Positions 41,668 to 42,141 of a stretch of 42,141 bases of DNA are shown piece by piece. Within the stretch, counting starts at the first letter, position 1. The number at the start of each line of letters is the position of its first letter. The notes under the pieces are model-generated. The model worked only from the letters and a program-made list of their open reading frames with translations. It was not told the origin of the DNA and made no database searches. Source of the stretch: DASYQD01 sp036005845 (lineage in GTDB: Bacteria > Acidobacteriota > Thermoanaerobaculia > Multivoradales > JAIOJS01); the NCBI GenBank assembly GCA_036005845.1, contig DASYQD010000006.1, positions 1 to 42,141 on the forward strand. The letters run 5' to 3'. The translations under genes and the position numbers were made by a program.

Positions 41668-42141
41668 TTATGTGTCTGCTCCGACGACGCGCCAACCGGC
41701 CCAGGCGACAGTTGGCTTGCCCATACGGAGCATGTCGCGTTGGATCGCGCGCACGGCCGCGGCTGGAGAATCTCCCGTGGCGAGGCGGTCGTGCACTCGT
41801 GCGGCGAAATCGACTGCATCATCATCGTTCACCATCCACAGGTTGGCGATGACTGCGCGTGCTCCGGCAGTGAGGAACGCACGTGCAAGGCCGTCCGATC
41901 CCGTCGTCGGGCTTGGCCGACCGTCGGCGCCGGCGCAAGAACTAAGGACGACGACTGCCCCGCGCAGCCTCCAGCCGGCGATCTCTTCGGCGGTCAGCGC
42001 TTCGACCTCGGAATGCTCTTGCAGCAGGATGATACCGCCCGCGCCCCCTCCGGCCACCGCGTGGCCTGCATAGTGGACCACGGCATGATCTTGCGGCAGC
42101 AGCCGCTTGATGTCGGAGCGCGTCGCCGCTAGGTCGCTGCA
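41668..42141 (-). CDS. CHAT-domain (caspase-like) protein, C-terminal part only
   Basis: The frame is open to the right edge of the window; 157 residues are visible. The CHAT His is in VVHYAGHA (fragment residue 27) and the Cys in VVVLSSCAGADG (residue 69), matching the dyad of clan CD/CHAT peptidases. The typical GLARAFLTAGARAVIANLWMVND segment (positions about 85-107) and a final VAWAGWRVVG follow. The N-terminal part, often TPR or other sensor domains, is outside the window. CHAT enzymes process partner proteins in several bacterial systems. The gene upstream of the 307-residue protein is this one. Confidence 0.88.
   Translation of the reverse strand, partial: CSDLAATRSDIKRLLPQDHAVVHYAGHAVAGGGAGGIILLQEHSEVEALTAEEIAGWRLRGAVVVLSSCAGADGRPSPTTGSDGLARAFLTAGARAVIANLWMVNDDDAVDFAARVHDRLATGDSPAAAVRAIQRDMLRMGKPTVAWAGWRVVGADT

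Noticed and set aside
1..42141. CRISPR array or insertion sequence
   Set aside because: No regularly spaced direct repeats and no transposase-like ORF were seen.

Overview
The window is a GC-rich chromosomal segment from a diderm bacterium, most likely an Acidobacteriota member (perhaps Thermoanaerobaculia-like). This is inferred from a YidC with a large periplasmic domain, an Oar-like TonB-dependent receptor with a carboxypeptidase-regulatory domain, large secreted subtilases, a bactofilin and a bacillithiol gene set found together. No rRNA or other taxonomic marker is present, so the placement is tentative. Most of the window is core genome. Only the last 1.5 kb looks accessory.

Left block (1-6.4 kb): tRNA-Ser(CGA), then the replication-origin-proximal string rpmH-rnpA-yidD-yidC-khpB-[parS]-rsmG-parA-parB-bactofilin, with mostly 4-bp start/stop overlaps. 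A perfect 16-bp parS palindrome sits immediately before rsmG. No DnaA-box cluster was seen, so oriC is expected to the left of the window.

Housekeeping block (6.3-16.8 kb): a membrane-anchored phosphodiesterase-family protein (convergent with and overlapping the bactofilin gene), pyrF, a one-TM protein downstream of lepB, lepB, a secreted helix-hairpin-helix protein with a clear terminator, a lone pseudopilin, cutA, a PLP gamma-synthase/lyase divergent from mtnA, the tmRNA gene ssrA, a two-TM protein and dusB.

Thiol and membrane block (16.8-24.2 kb): a SAM methyltransferase, then bshC-bshB1-bshA (a complete bacillithiol pathway), a YigZ/IMPACT protein, two small membrane proteins (DUF4870, DUF2752), a second membrane-anchored YidD, DUF971, a cyclophilin and tRNA-Leu(GAG).

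Glycolysis block (24.3-29.3 kb): a minus-strand operon gap-pgk-tpiA-secG, divergent from tsaD. The tpiA frame carries a G/C-rich palindromic element translated in frame. A related copy lies between the second yidD and DUF971. A long nested inverted repeat separates gap from tsaD.

Right block (29.4-42.1 kb): a TonB-dependent receptor, a subtilase and a NYN-LOTUS RNA-binding/nuclease-type protein, all on the minus strand. ubiX follows, divergent from the NYN gene and apparently sharing a symmetric -10 element. Next comes a 1184-residue secreted subtilase. The window ends in a lower-GC pair: an unrecognised 307-residue protein downstream of a truncated CHAT-family (caspase-like) protease gene. 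The palindromic insertion in tpiA and the CHAT/partner pair are the two most unusual items.
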